Numbered from the stretch's first letter, positions 23,638 to 37,040 are shown. The stretch is DNA of 64,000 nt from Bryum argenteum (GCA_037043015.1 CM073323.1:10041758-10105757); one strand, 5' to 3'. Translations and numbers: made by a program. The notes: generated by a model not told the origin, from the letters alone.

Positions 23638-24362
23638 TTAGACTGCGGTTGCTGCAGGTGTGCCGTAATTGGGGTTCTTCACGGCCCTGGCTCCTGGCGC
23701 ATTCGCATATCCCTCGCGAGTCACGGATCCGGCGTGAGTCGCTAGCAGGTACAGAAGCTCCGTGAACGACAAGATGATCATGAGAGCCTCCAGAGTTTTC
23801 TGCAAAGCCAACAAAGTGTAAGAGTGTGCTTGGAGCGGAGGAAATGATCCGATCGATTCTAGAAGGGAATGGTGCGAGGAGAAAAGGTTAGGGTGCGATC
23901 GATGGCATACCAGGCGCTTGGAGCGGCCGTACTCGGTGTGAATCTCCTTGGCCGCAAGACCCATTGACAAGAGAGTGAGGCACCATGCGATCACCGAAGT
24001 CGCCGCGGCGGCCGCCAGGCTCTCCGTTCGCCAGATACGCAAGTGATGAGCGCCGGCCAGGCAGGAGGCGAGTCCGACCATACAAGTGATCAAGGCGATC
24101 GGAATGAAGGCCACAGTCACAACATTCCCTGCACTCACCAAATTCCATCAATCAGTCACTCACGATCCTGCACCGATCGATCACGATCCTGCATCGAGCA
24201 GAGAGCAGAGCTCGTACCGATCTGTATGTCGTCGTTTCGGTGCATATTGGCATCGAGGTTCCGGTTCAGGATGGAACCAGCCAAGGCGGCAGCGATGAAG
24301 TACAAACAGAAGTTGAGCACCATGAGTGGCGCAGTCAAGCCCTTGCCGATTCCGAACGCCAT
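23638..24362 (-). CDS. AWPM-19-like plasma-membrane protein, gene 2
   Basis: Three exons on the minus strand: 24362-24218, 24128-23911 and 23799-23638, with GT-AG introns, giving 174 aa. The exon phases and the 218-nt middle exon match genes 1 and 3, so the three are paralogues. Four hydrophobic helices are visible: MVLNFCLYFIAAALAGSILN, IALITCMVGLASCLAGAHH, VIAWCLTLLSMGLAAKEIH and MIILSFTELLYLLATHAGS. It has the longest tail of the three (about 15 extra residues, ending TPAATAV). TATAAAA lies about 105 bp upstream of the start codon. Gene 3 lies about 570 bp upstream on the same strand, consistent with tandem duplication. Confidence 0.9.
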
Positions 24363-24467
24363 TGCTGCAAAACGAGCTACCTTAGATCAAAGAATGAAGC
24401 GTTGAAGCTCGAGATCGACAAACTGTACAAGACTCTGTTAGTGGTTCACTAGATGGAGCCGGTTGGG

Positions 24468-24474
24468 TTTTATA
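24468..24474 (-). promoter_or_regulatory. TATA box for AWPM-19-like gene 2
   Basis: TATAAAA on the minus strand about 105 bp before the ATG, a reasonable distance for a plant core promoter. Confidence 0.5.
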
Positions 24475-24936
24475 CAGGCTTAAACTAATTTTACTGTGGA
24501 CTATGACAGCTAGAGCTTGTGCCAAGTGTCGGGAATCACTGGCCATGGATGCAAATCATTGACTGATTCCGGGGTGGTGATCTACACCTGTCGGCGTTTC
24601 GCATGCGGTGTCCTCCGAACCCCGGGCTTGGGGATGGTGGTATCACCCAGTGCCGCCACCTGTGATAGCGGATGCCGGTAACGATTCTCTCATATCAAAC
24701 AAAAGGACAATAATCTAAACATGTGCAGCATTTGCTTAACTATATTATAACTGATCGAGATCAGTGCCCCGCCGCTAATGTAGCAATGCTTACAAGCGAC
24801 AGCATTCATTTGAGGTGTCACTTTTGAGTGCAAACTGCAGAAAAGGGAGTTTTTGGATTAGAATAATGAATAGTTTACAAGCGCACGAAAAGTGGCGGGG
24901 CGGCAATCATGGTTGAAACATTCTAGTCTAGCTAAG
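24475..24936. other. Spacer between AWPM-19-like genes 2 and 3
   Basis: Holds the promoter of gene 2 and the 3' flank of gene 3. No other feature is recognised. Confidence 0.5.
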
Positions 24937-25964
24937 CTACACGGCAGTCGTGCCGAAGTTCGCGTCCTTCACAGTTTTCGGAGTCTTCTCGTCTTCGGTC
25001 GTTGCGGTTCCCACGTGCAAGCTCAAGAGGTAGAGCAGCTCGAACAGCGATAAGATGATCATGAATGCTTCGAGTGTTTTCTGCAAGATGGTGCGTGGTG
25101 TTCGATTAGAATGTTATGGAGTGGTCGGAGAGGGAGGCTAGGGGAGGGGGATGGTGCTCACCAGTCGTTTGCTGCGGCCGTAAGCGGTGTGAATCTCCTT
25201 GCAAGCGAGTCCCATGGCTAAGAGAGTGAGTAGCCACGCGATCAGGGAGGTTGCGGATGCTGCCGCCAGGCTCTCGGCGCGCCAGACGCGGATGTGGTGT
25301 GCGCCCGCGAGCACGGACGCGATGCCCACCATTGACGCTGTCAAGGCGACTGGGATGAAGACGACTGTCACCACGTTTCCTGCAACCACCCATGCCATGC
25401 ACCGATCAGAAACTTCCGTTTGATCGAACCCCAGAGCCAGTATCACTACCGATCGAACCCATCGCTAGTGCAAAACCACGGTTCAAGTTTTGAAACACTG
25501 AAGCTTCTCAAACACTAGTGGAAACAAGTGCTTAAATCTTTTCCTGCACTACTGCAAAGACACTATCATTGCTAATCAGACCTAGCAATAGTGCAAAAAC
25601 ATGGTTAAAAGATTATGGAGACTTCCATCCACTAGTAAGAACAGTGTATTTGAACCTCATCAGATACATGATCATCATCAATCAAACGCGGCATTCGTGC
25701 AAAACCATGATCCGAACATTTGTTGAAACACGGACTTCGAAACAGTATTTGACTTCTTTTGCCGACACAGTATCAATGCCAATCGAAATATCAGAGCTTT
25801 GCACTATCAGAGCCATTACCGATTTGGAGGTCGTCATTGAGGCCGGCGTTCGCGTCCAAGTTGCGGTTCAAGATGGAGCCAGCGAGACAAGCAGCGGTGA
25901 AGTACAAGCAGAAGTTGAGAACGATGAGCGGCACAGTCTCCACTTTCGCGAGTCCGAACGCCAT
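24937..25964 (-). CDS. AWPM-19-like plasma-membrane protein, gene 3
   Basis: Three exons on the minus strand: 25964-25820, 25379-25162 and 25080-24937, with GT-AG introns, giving 168 aa. First and second exons are 145 and 218 nt, identical in length to gene 2. Helices: LIVLNFCLYFTAACLAGSIL, ALTASMVGIASVLAGAHH, LIAWLLTLLAMGLACKEIH and MIILSLFELLYLLSLHVG. The first intron (440 nt) is much longer than in gene 2. The middle exon is closer in wording to gene 1 (LTLLAMG.ACKEIHT) than gene 2 is. Function as for gene 1; no lesion seen. Confidence 0.9.
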
Positions 25965-28900
25965 AGCTGAATCGATGGATCACTGCCAGTACATACATGT
26001 ATGCTAGCCAGCACTCTGCCTTCGCGGTTTAAGTAATCGATCGATCGAGGACAGATCGACACTGTCAGCGCTACTGACGGTCTGTCTGACCGAGATGTTG
26101 CTGCGCGCAGACATGCAGTGTGGCAGGGTGTGCTTGCAAATCTTCTGCACAAGTTACTTCTTACTTGACTGCAGTGTGTGTGCAGTTCAAGTGCTCCGAG
26201 CCTGCCTGCAGGCATTCAGGCAGGGATTGATCATCGATCACATGATGAGCAACCGATTTCGCGCTTGTAATAAGTTTTCCCCCAAACTTCATGGAGACTC
26301 CATAATGCATGCCTGTCTGAGTACGTCGGACGTCCTTGGCGACATTATCATAACCACGGATTTCACTTCGTATTGCATGTCTCTCTCACGAATTCAATTC
26401 TTACAGTGTCAGTTTGTTCTTGCGGAGTCACTGTAGTCACTTCCAGTCACCGTCAGCCCCGTCTTCCGTGACCATCTTCTTCATGGCAATCTCATGACAT
26501 GAATGCAAAAATCTGAGTTTTGGGGTTTAGAATTTTGAGTTTCGGGATTTTGGGTTCAGGAGTAATGCAGTCGTTTACAATGAAAACTGACACCAAGAAA
26601 CAAAACAACTTGGTCATTAGATCAAAGTAAAATTTGATATTGCAAAAACGAAGGAATTGAAGCTATGCCACATGTAAATACTTTTGCAAAGAATAACCGA
26701 AACCTATGGGAATAAAGTGTTTCTTTTACTTATCTTTGAATGCATGCTCAAAGGTCATCGTATTAATGGTAAGACTACTAACCTCTCTTGGGATTAACAC
26801 TCCACTCGCTAGTACCTAAGAAATTATCGGCTTGTTGTTCCTAGAAGACTTTTAGATATCCATACACATTCAAGAATCTCTCACCATAGTTAGGTGGATT
26901 AAGCTAGGTGGTAATTACCATGCCGACATGGAAAATTGAACTCACAACCTCCTCTTTAGGAGCTAATGAGCCCAACTACCAAACCAAAACTTGTAGTGCC
27001 TAATTATTTTGAGTTAGTCAATGTGGATCCCTTCATGCAATATTCCAAGAAAAAATTGATTCATTTTTTTTCTAATGAATCAATGAGCTTCCCTGCTTGA
27101 ATGCCTTGATGTCAAAATCAAATGAATTGTAAACAAGGTCTTCTACGGACTTGAGATTAAAATAAAGAAGTACTCCTCTGTCTCTAAAAAATGACAAGAT
27201 TTGGTTTCACAAAGAATTCAAGATTTGATATCAATTTACAAGTCGGAATGATATTTTAAGACTCACTTTCTAAAAGTCTCATGCCAATTGGGCAAAGAAA
27301 ATCCAACCAATTTTGGCAAATCATGGGGAGTGCATGTTTTATTTTCTTAGGTCGGTCTAGATTTTGTTAAAGATTATCACTATCTTCATCTCCAAGATTT
27401 AGAAGTTGTTTTTAAGACAATATGCACCAAGTTTGAAGAGGAGACTCCACATAGAACGGTGGGAAAACGTCAATCAGTTAATGAACCTCGAGAATTCAAA
27501 GTGGGCAATTTCTAGAGAAACGTACTATAGATGCAATTTTTATGAATACAATCTTATAAGGGTATTACAGTAGAACAACCAAGAATGGTGCAGTGCCGAA
27601 AATGGAGCTCCAGTAATCTTCACTCACATGTACCTAACAGCTTCGGCATTCAACAGTAGCATGTATTCACTGCAAACATCAATTGAAAGGGGGTGTCCCT
27701 TTCGGGCACCATTTCAGGAACACCTATATTTCCAAATTTAAAAAGTCATAACTCATTGTAGAGGAGTCCAAAAATGATCATTCCACTTGCTGTAGTTTTC
27801 TACTAATTTTCCCCATGCACAAAAGTAACATCCGTGCTGAAAATTGCACCATTATTGGCCACCTTATTATAATCATTTACTTAAGTATCTAGATTACTTA
27901 TATTAATTAGGGTTAGGGTTGTGAGTGGAGGCTCTGGAGCCATGTGGGACTGGAAGGCTGAATAGTCAGTTCTGGCCTGAGCCACATGGATTTCAATACT
28001 GCACCCCACATGCATGGCAGCTGGGCCTGGGCGGGTTATTAAATTTGGAAACAGATTGAAGTGGCTTGATTTCAATATTATTGCCACATTATAGCCAAGA
28101 ATACCTATTTCGTTATAATGGGAATATTCAAATTATCAATGTCATTATAATGGGAATATTCAAAGTATCAATTCAATGACATTCGAGCTTAATGTACCCA
28201 TAGATTTAAGTTGGCCATTTGAAAATGTTAACGAATTGGTTGTTTTGTTCAATTTCAGTGAAGTACCTATCTATAGGTACAATTCTGCTCAACTCGAGCT
28301 AAAATGTGACCTCTCAAAATCATGAAATTTTCCCATTATAATGAATATGGTATTGTTGAAGAGAGAGAGTGTTTTATGACTTTGAGGCACAAGATGAGTG
28401 CTCTTTGATGCTCATAATAATTTGGTATTAATTGTGGAATCATAAAGATTGATGTTACAAAGACAATGGGTGCATTTTCCATATTTAAGATGTTTCTAGT
28501 TGAACAATAATGTATCAGTCAATCAAAAGGATGGATTTTTCATGATCAAAACTAAAACTTTGATGACTTTTTCATGATTCACCCAAAACCTCTTGCAAAG
28601 CTCAAAACTATTCTCATAGTTCACCCACTAGATTTTTGACTTCAAAGTAAGCCTCTTAATTTGTTTTCTCATAAAAGTAAAGTGTAAAATTCCTTACAAG
28701 AAATTCCTATGGATGTGATTTGCACTTAATTGATCATTTGATGGGGAAGTTAAAGTCAAAAAATTGCTTGTCCAAATTTGAGGAGCTATGAGATATGACA
28801 TTTACAAGTATGATTCTTTTCCAAACTCTACATACAGATTGAATCATAAGTATACCTGATAAAGCCTTTTATGAACTACACCAACAAATTAACCACATAT

Positions 28901-29683
28901 TGTAATGTAATTGGTAAAGTTGCTTATGAATCCATTTATTGACAATTGGCAAACCTAATTGCAACGTTTGACAAAATTTTAATTGGACTACCAAACAAAC
29001 TAACCACTATAGTTGGAGCTACTCATGTTAGAGCTTCATACTCGATCGATGAATTTTTTTTCAATATGGGTACGTATTGAAGATCCAAGGACACTTTTGT
29101 ACACCTACTCTGTCTTCCTTGCCATCATTGGTAGATTCTTCAATACGTAAACCCCTTTGGCAATTTGTATTATTCATTGCCGGCTTGGCTACACCCGTAA
29201 TGTCCTCTTTTGCAGGATTTCTCCTACAACCATGGATTATGGAAAGTTCATCCACATAGCCAATTTTCCTAAATTTTCAAGATGATATCTTGTTAATCAG
29301 GTTTGCGTTCCGTTGGGCATTCATCACCTCTGCGGATGATATGAAAATAAATCTCCTTCCTTGAATGGTATGAAAATAAATCTCCCTCACCCGATAACAT
29401 AAAAATAAATCTCCCCTAATTTAGTATCATAATACCCTCGTCGTGGAGACACCCTAGAATCCATGGAGACCCCCCAAGGTCATTTATGATGATTTTGAAT
29501 TCAGAAATGGGGCCTGTTGGGCATGTAGTCCCAACTTATTCCTTGGCAATTTAAACCAATACATTAAAAACTAGGGGCTCCTTTACCCCACCCCATCCTC
29601 CTTGGTAGCTGCTACCAATGCTTACCCACCACAAATGGTACAGGTACAAATTATTGAACATTTTAACAAAGAAAACTGAGTGT

Positions 29684-29724
29684 GATGGTCACGAAATCCT
29701 ATAGCATTTGATTTCGTGACCATC
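29684..29724. repeat. Perfect 15-bp hairpin
   Basis: GATGGTCACGAAATC and its exact complement GATTTCGTGACCATC are separated by 11 bp. No surrounding gene explains it. Confidence 0.85.
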
Positions 29725-30320
29725 CCAAGGAAGATAGAGGTATCACAAAGCTTGAGGATGAATGATGATTATTCAAGATGAAGCTGCTTACACTAGTATA
29801 AAGGTGGTCTAAGTAAATTCACAAGTAAAGCCATAGCGGCACTTTTAAAGGCGTACTATGGTTTTGCTTTACTTTTGGCTTTACTCAGACCCGGTTCAAA
29901 CTAGGACATCCAGTGTCCACAGTCCCTTTCACACTAGAGGGATGTCCGTAGGAGGGATTTGCCATGTTGGCATCGCCAAAATTCTATACAATGAACTTAT
30001 CCAGTGAACAAACTCATATGGTTTTTATTGTGTAGTGAAATAATAATATGTATATTACTTCTTGTAATTGAAGAGTAGAAGAAGGAAAGTCTCAGGACGT
30101 CCAGTCTGAAACCATCCATCCACTTGCACTCGACGACGGTCTGAATCGGGCCTCATACCACATACCACCTTTGTACTATGGTTTTGATTTACTTGTGGCT
30201 TTACTCATACCACCTTTGCCACTACGGTACATATGAGTTGTAGATTAGTGTCAAAAATGTTGATGGCACTTTAAAGGCATACTTTGCCACTATGGTTTTG
30301 CCTTACTCAAATTGCCTTTC

Positions 30321-30557
30321 CACTACACAAGAGTTGTCGATTAACCATTACAGTAAATGTGAGAGCATGCAACTTTCTTGCAAATGGAAGAATTCATTAA
30401 AGGTAGTGCAATTGGTAAATTAAAGAAAAGACAAGGGCCACTTATTGCAATGGTGACCCAAAGTCTCAAGAGTTGAGAGATAGTGTTATTTACCAAAAAT
30501 AGTGTTAATCATTACACTAATCTCCACATAACACTATTCAACAACTCTTGTGTAGTG
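30321..30557. mobile_element. Small inverted-repeat element, 237 bp
   Basis: CACTACACAAGAGTTGT (30321-30337) is perfectly mirrored by ACAACTCTTGTGTAGTG (30541-30557). Non-coding interior; target duplication not clear. Confidence 0.65.
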
Positions 30558-31049
30558 CTAGTCTTTGCAGAAAGCATGCTGAGGTCAATGAGTATAATCC
30601 TACTGTACTTTCCACCAAGAGAAGGTACACTTCATCAAATATACCACGAGAGATAACTGGATAAGAGAAACGATCTCATCAACCAATAGAAGGTATAATT
30701 AAAAGAAGTAGGAAAAAGTGCAATAAAAGAGAACCTCAAACGTACTTTACAAGTCAATGCCCAATTTCAAGCAATCCTACTGTCGCTGCAACTCACCTCA
30801 TTCCAAGATAGAGCTACCAACTTCTACAGCTTCGAAAAGGCACACATCATCAACAAATGCCAAAAAAGGAAGACTCAATGGTTACGGCATCCAATAAAAT
30901 GCAGATGGGAAAAGAGAATAGAGTGTTGAGTTCCAGAAACATAATTTACAAGGCAATGATCTCACTTTCAACGCTGTCGGTACAACAGACCCCATTCCGA
31001 GGAAGATAAGACTGAGCTACCCACGGAGCTTGAAAGACACAGATGCTGC

Positions 31050-34014
31050 TTAGTCTTTGTAAGCATGCTCAGGGCGGTGAGTGACTTCATAGTCGAGGTG
31101 CACAAAAGCTCGTTCGATCTCCGGCAGCGACTCCAGTTTGTCTTGCAGAGACTCTCCGATGTCGTGGGCCTGTTGCAGTGGCATGTCGCCGGCCAACACG
31201 ATGTCCACTTCGGCGAAGTAGTGCGAGCCGAATGTGTAGGCGCGTACGGTGTCGATCTGTCGAATCTCCTTGTGGTGGTTCCAACAGAGGTAGGTCAACT
31301 TGCGCAGGAAGTCGGGGGAGGCTGTTCGGCTTACTAGTGCGTTCACGTTCTCGAGTACTGTTAGTGACCAGGTTCGCATTGTGTAGAGCGCCAGCTGCAG
31401 AGCCCACAGAATCACTCCATCAGCTTGAAGAGACAATTGTGTGCAGTACTGCTTGGTAAAGAATCTGAGTATTGACAGTATCACCTGCTTACTTGCAAAT
31501 CCCTATCGTTATGACTATTCTCGTTTACCATTGCCAACGTCACTTCTTTCTTCAACAGTCACTAATCGCTTAAAGGTTTGTGTTGTGTATGATAGTTGAG
31601 CCTAAAGTATGGATTCTATCAAGACGCTACAACTACTGAAAAATTCTCACATGTTGCTTAATTCCTCTCATGTAGGCACATCTATTCAAGTTCATCCAAC
31701 ATCACTCCTTTCGTCACCAGTTGCTCTAGACTGGTATTGGGAAGCTATAACAGTTCTTTCGGAGATGTAGTTTTGAAACTCAGTAACCTGTTTGTGGTAA
31801 TCTCTTTGTGAAATGAATCCTTCCGATTAGGGTAAAAGTAGCAGCATGTCTAGTAAAGTCCATGTCCAACATCACTTGTTTCATTGAGGATCGATTATGG
31901 GTTTGACTGCCAAGAATTGATATCCAAAACGACTCCGCATTGATGGTGGCGTTTGTTTATGCGTGTGAAAGGGCAGTAATTCATACCACAATAGCGCCGG
32001 CGGGGTCAATCCACCAGTAAAACACGCTGGCGAGCACGGCAGCAATGAGACCGATCAAGTTGGTGACAACGTCGAAGAAGTGATCCTGCGCGTACGCCCT
32101 CACGATCTCGTCACTGAACGATCGGCAGTACAGCATCAATAGGAACTTCACAATTGTCGTCCCCACCATGATGCCCACCACCCAGTTCCTCGATTCATTT
32201 AAATCCAACGAGTGCTCCTGTAACACCACACAATAGAATCTCAAGAAGTTGTAAAATGGGTAAGGCTTGACATCATAGATAGTGTTATGGTGTTTCCTTC
32301 AATCAAATCACTTATGAGCATGTCAATGAAGAGAATTTCAGAAAAGTAGAGACTCAATCTTACCTTTGAAACAAGTGTGCGACTGGACTCTAAGATGATT
32401 TGTAAGCCAAGCGTTGCCATGACTGACGCAAAAACGAGAATACCCTGCAATCAGAAGCAAACAGTTAGTCACATTCAAGACAAATATAGTCGCAGGGTAA
32501 AGAACAAGACAATGTCACTATGAGCACGTACCAAGGGTTGCATACGCTTCTTGCCAATGGGGTAAAGGTAAGGGTTCTGCTTGCGCATGGAGATAGCAGT
32601 GAACCAAAGAATGAAACCCGAGAGCAAGTCTAGCAACGAGTCCAAAGTGGAAGCAATGATCGCCAGGGAGCCACTGCGAACACACGCATACACTTTGGCA
32701 GTGAAAATAGCCAAGTTGGCCACATTCGAAATCTGGATAGCGAACCTCTCTCCTCGTTTAATGATATCTCGTTCTTCCTGCAACACAAACCCACACTCTT
32801 TTAGTAACTGCTTACTATTCAATATTTCGTTAAAAGGAACGAAAGAGCTTTTAACTCACTTGCGTGTTGCTGGGCATGTACCCACGCTCCGCTATCGAGT
32901 CCATCTCCACAAAGCTCTCCAACATCTCCTCTTGTTGCCTGTAATACTCATCTATGCCTTTCTCACCACCTGCACACGAAACTCCACTCTTAGAAATCAT
33001 CGCACTCCTAATCTCTTTTGTCTCAGACATCAGGCTACACATACATAATGATTCTCTTCTCGTCGTAGCGTCCATCCAACAACGATCGTAGTTCACTGCT
33101 CTCAAAAGATGGGCTTGCTTCAGTTCAGTAACCCTAACATGCTATTTTATGTGATGTAAGTGTAGGTCACACTATAAGAAGCCTGCAGATGCTGACCTCC
33201 CAGAGGAGTCAGCAACGCCATCATCTTTACTTATATGATTCGAGAGTAGCTCGGTAGGTGACGAGAGACAATGACCCTTCAACCAATTTAGTGACCCCTA
33301 TAGTGATTTGCTTGTAGCTCGGTAGGTGACTATAAGCAGCCTCGAAGTTAAAATACTATAGATGATGAGGATTTTTCCGATCGGTGACCCTAACGTATTC
33401 TGAGATCAGCATGGTAGGTGACTGTGAGCAGTCTCGAAACTACGGAACTATAGATACTGTACCTCGAAGAGTTGGCGGGCGGGCCAAAAGGGAATCTCGT
33501 GACATTGTTAAAGAGATGCAACAATGACATGAGCAAAAGGAGGTTCAGAGGATTCAAGTCTAACATATGTTTCAAGAGTAGCTGCTAGGTAGGTGACTGT
33601 AGACAATCTCGAGATGAAAGTACTATCGATGATGACATGGTTATTATGTGATTCGGAAGGAGCATGCTATAAAATACTGTGGATACTGTACCTCGATCTC
33701 TGGGATGGTATCGAGAGGCGGGCCCAAGAGAGGAGGAGGATCTCGTGACAAGATGCAACAATGACATGAGAAAAGGGAGTAAAAGGGGGAGGGTTCTAGA
33801 AGCGAGTGCCGTAAGGAGGAGGAGGAAGTGACGTACTGAATTTCTTCATGCAATCGGCGGTGGCGGTTCGGGGTGACTCGACTTGGTGATGGCTCCCGGA
33901 GGGCATGCGGAAGGAGTTGACGTTGAGGCGCCACGGCGTGGCGTCCCCGGTGGCGTCACCCCCCAACAGCGATTCCATGGCTGTGCCTTCCTCCACATCC
34001 ATTCGCGTCTCCAT
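31050..34014 (-). CDS. Mn-type cation diffusion facilitator, MTP9/10-like
   Basis: Six exons: 34014-33837, 32969-32860, 32777-32532, 32444-32364, 32217-31987 and 31394-31050; all introns GT-AG and in phase, giving 396 aa. CDF transporters exchange divalent cations for protons; this plant subgroup handles manganese, usually at Golgi, vacuole or plasma membrane. Signature residues: [17 protein letters not shown] in the N-terminal region, DxxxD at 142-146 (TLDSLLD, TM2) and DxxxD at 250-254 (QDHFFD, TM5), the latter pair being the Mn-CDF type rather than the HxxxD of Zn carriers. The C-terminal domain holds [20 protein letters not shown] and [17 protein letters not shown]. Length fits the family. 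The start at 34014 ([10 protein letters not shown]) is the first ATG that leaves a sensible N-terminus; a 5' UTR intron is likely. Confidence 0.93.
33180..33810. repeat. Degenerate tandem repeats in MTP intron 1
   Basis: The words AGCTCGGTAGGTGAC / TAGGTGACTGTGAGCA-like recur at about 33248, 33318, 33409 and 33587, followed by 'GATACTGTACCTCGA', 'GGCGGGC', 'ATCTCGTGACA' and 'GATGCAACAATGACATGAG' at about 33455-33540 and again at 33688-33773. Copies are diverged, so the array is old. Confidence 0.65.
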
Positions 34015-35830
34015 TCTCACTCCTACCGCACATGAATCTGCTCGCCACAAGAAAACAACTCAATCAAAACCCTAATTATGGTATTGCTTCTTGAATTATC
34101 CCCCTTTGAGAGTGACCCAATACACTCCACTGGTTCACGAACGTAACCAATTTCTCGGATAGACGAGAAAAGACTGCATTGAGCGGCGCAATTGAAACCA
34201 CATTAATTGCTCCCCTGCTCCACTCAACCCCAAAACCTCCACTGCTCGATCAGTCAACTCACTTTAGAAATTGACCCACTACGCTCCACTCAAATTACCC
34301 ATTTTTCACACAGACTGAAAATTCATGCATTGGACGGAGCAATCAAGACCTAATTATGTAATTGAAGTGCTACCCTGCTTCGATCAATCAACCCAAAAAG
34401 CTCCACTGCTCAAATCAGTAGACCCGTCTCTTATTAGGTCCAAAGAGCAGAAAAATCAAAACCTTACTACGTGATTATTGCTGCTCCCCTGCTGAACTAA
34501 ACCCAGACGATGCATTAAGCGACGAAATTATGTAGATTTTGATGTCACAGAATCGAGAATTTCTTCTGAAACTGTTTTAACCAATTAATGTATTAATCAA
34601 CTGTTTAACCAATACGAGAAGAACCAGAGCATCCAATTGTTAATAATTTCGAGCACGGATACGGGTTTTAAAGCAACAGTGAGGATCCTAATGGCGAAAG
34701 TACAAAGCGTAACCCCCTACCCAAGAAAGAGACTTTTTCCAAGTGGGGGTAAAAGCAAAAACAATGAAAGCATCAACAAAACAGTGAGTAGCAAAAGCGA
34801 GGTCAACCTCAAACGAACGCACACAAACACTGACTGGCCTACAGTATAGTTCAAAAACCTCAATTGCGTCGAAATTGCTCACGCCTTCCCTTCCTCGTAT
34901 TGTTTCAACCGAAACCCATTTTTCAAAATCGACACTTATAAACACAAAACCACCTCTCCAAACCAACACAATTTCAGAAAACCACACACTACCGAAACCT
35001 CACGAGGCAACGAGGCAACCCCCGCCTGCCACCTCGTACGCAACAACACAATAATTCCTCCTCACGAACCCCAACTCAAAAAAGCGGAGAGCATTATCTA
35101 CTCTCACAGAAACCGACTCATTTCGATGCTCCAAACACCAAATAGGGCAGAGTTCAAAGTGGGTACCGAAGGAATGTGCACAATCTGAACGAACCCAACT
35201 GAAAAAAAAAGGCGGGGCTATCCACTGGTCCTAGGGAAGCAACAAACGAGCAACAAACCTAGCGGAATGTGCGCAGACTGATGCAATCTGAAGGAACAAC
35301 AACTGACAAAAGGTGTCGATAAGCACAGTTTCAATGCACAGACACGGAAAACGGGTAAGTTCGACGCGGAAAAACCACACAATCGATGCAAAAGCGTGGA
35401 AAACGTGGGGTACGCACCGGATGAGGCCAATGCTCGGGACAGTTCGGTGTTCGCGCGTTCGATGCTTGGAGCAGCCGACACTTGATCTGCGCGGGGCGGA
35501 TAGGGTCGATCGGCTTCAACTTCTGGTGCAATTGCTGGCGAGCTTTGGATTCATCCCTGCTTGCTTTGTCTGTACATGGGGTGTGGGTAACGGATGATGA
35601 TGCTTCGCTTGCCCCTTTAGCTTGGCTTTGCCTCCTTTTGAAAGCGCCCTTGCGAGCTCTTGCCAGCCTCCGTCTCGAGGCTCCCGCGACGCCTGGCTTT
35701 CGTTTTCATCGCAGCTACACGTGTTCCGGTTCTCGCCGGGTATTAACAGGGTCTCCGCCCGTGCAGGGTCTCGTGGATGGGGCCAAATGCCGGTATTACT
35801 GCCGGGTCTCGTGATTTTTATTCTCTCTCT
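34015..35830. other. 5' region of the MTP gene
   Basis: No separate gene is supported. 35420-35810 is GC-richer than its surroundings and on the minus strand could be a 5' UTR exon ending CATCCG|GTGCGTAC, spliced to an acceptor GCGAGCAG at about 34042. A G-box CACGTG lies at 35718-35723. Open frames on both strands of this GC-rich block look like shadows. Confidence 0.35.
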
Positions 35831-37040
35831 CTAGAATCACAGCTGGCGCCCTGCTTATTATGTGGCCAATATGCTACTCCACCTTTGAGGACAATTTTTA
35901 AAAAAAATAAAAAAATAAAAAAATCCTCCAATGGGTTTGATTTTCTGTAGTGAATTTGTTTTGTGGCCATTGGGATATTAGCATTACGGACGGACACTTC
36001 ATTCATGCCAACCCCTCAGAAAAAGGACTGAAATTTCTATCTATCTATCAAATTTTCTTGAGAATTGGTCTTGGATGAATGGAGAATTCGTGCATGGGGA
36101 AAGTAAGTGGAAGAATTTTCAAAGTGGATTCATGAATTTCGGACACTTCAACAAATTTTTTATGAATTTGTGAAGGTTTTCTCATAGGTGTTTCTAAAAC
36201 GGTGTCCTAATTTTGCACCCTATAATGTTTGTTGTAAGTACATGATATTGTTAAGTGAAGAAGCTATTATGTATCTATGGGTCAAGAAGCTATCATGTAT
36301 CTACAAGTTATGTATAGAGTCAATTTTCGTGAAATGTACAATTGCCTTTTGAAGAAAAAATAAAATTATATATATATATATAGTATGAAAAACTTGAACA
36401 TTATCATTTACTTGGTTATTCACTTTTGTACACAGGAATTGAGATACAAATGCATTCCAGCATCGACCTTGAAAAGCACAAAGCAGCTTCTAAGAAATGG
36501 GTCCACACTAATTCTGAGTGTGAAGGAATGTGAGTTGATAGTGTAACCGTTAGCATTATAGGAATTAGTGTGGCTTTGGGGATTAAAAGGAATACAAAAG
36601 GGCGCAAGATCTGGGAGAAGAATGTGGCAAAAGGACCCTCACACCGACCTGGTGGTACCTTAAGTCACATGGGTGGTGGTGAGATAGATTCATTTGTTTC
36701 CACAATTGGGGCCTCCCTCAAATCCTCGTACCATTCTATTTTTTTATTTGTCCCACACAAATCAAGGGATCCTTGTACCATTGGCAATTTACACATTTAT
36801 CCCTTGGGGGCCCCCATGCCTTTAGTGCCCTTTTTGATGTGGGAGGGGTTGTGTTGTTTTGTATGATGAAAACATGAGGCTCAGGGTTTGCATGATCTGA
36901 AAGAGATTCTTTACCACATTAGATTGCCGCTTGGCTCTTTTTGCTCTTTCTCTTCCTTTCTTGGCATGTAAGGTAGGGGGCTGGAAATCCACAAAAGCGG
37001 CTTACTAGGAACATCCAAGGAGGAGGATCAATATAGAATT
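35831..37040. other. Intergenic, no gene recognised
   Basis: AT-rich with a short (TA)n run near 36367. A 98-codon frame at 36570-36866 is not protein-like. No feature is supported. Confidence 0.5.

Larger units (their letters stand above)
25965..31049. other. About 5 kb gene-poor intergenic region
   Basis: No gene is recognised. Visible structures: a doubled 30-bp unit TATAATGGGAATATTCAAA at about 28114-28174; three spaced copies of AAAATAAATCTCC at about 29344-29414; a perfect hairpin at 29684-29724; repeated 'ACTATGGTTTTG.(C)TTACTTTTGGC' words near 29866, 30176 and 30289; and a MITE at 30321-30557. A 64-codon minus frame at 29061-29255 is unassigned. TTAGGGTTAGGGTT at about 27905 is only two telomere-like units. 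Confidence 0.5.

Noticed and set aside
29061..29259. Opposed 60-64 codon frames on both strands
   Set aside because: No family recognised and no splice-linked neighbours; left as unassigned intergenic DNA.
31065..31459. Plus-strand open frames of about 90 codons
   Set aside because: They are the reverse frames of the last MTP exon, whose minus-strand translation is strongly conserved.
35218..35834. Overlapping open frames on both strands
   Set aside because: GC-rich leader or promoter DNA of the MTP gene; no family resemblance and both strands are equally open.
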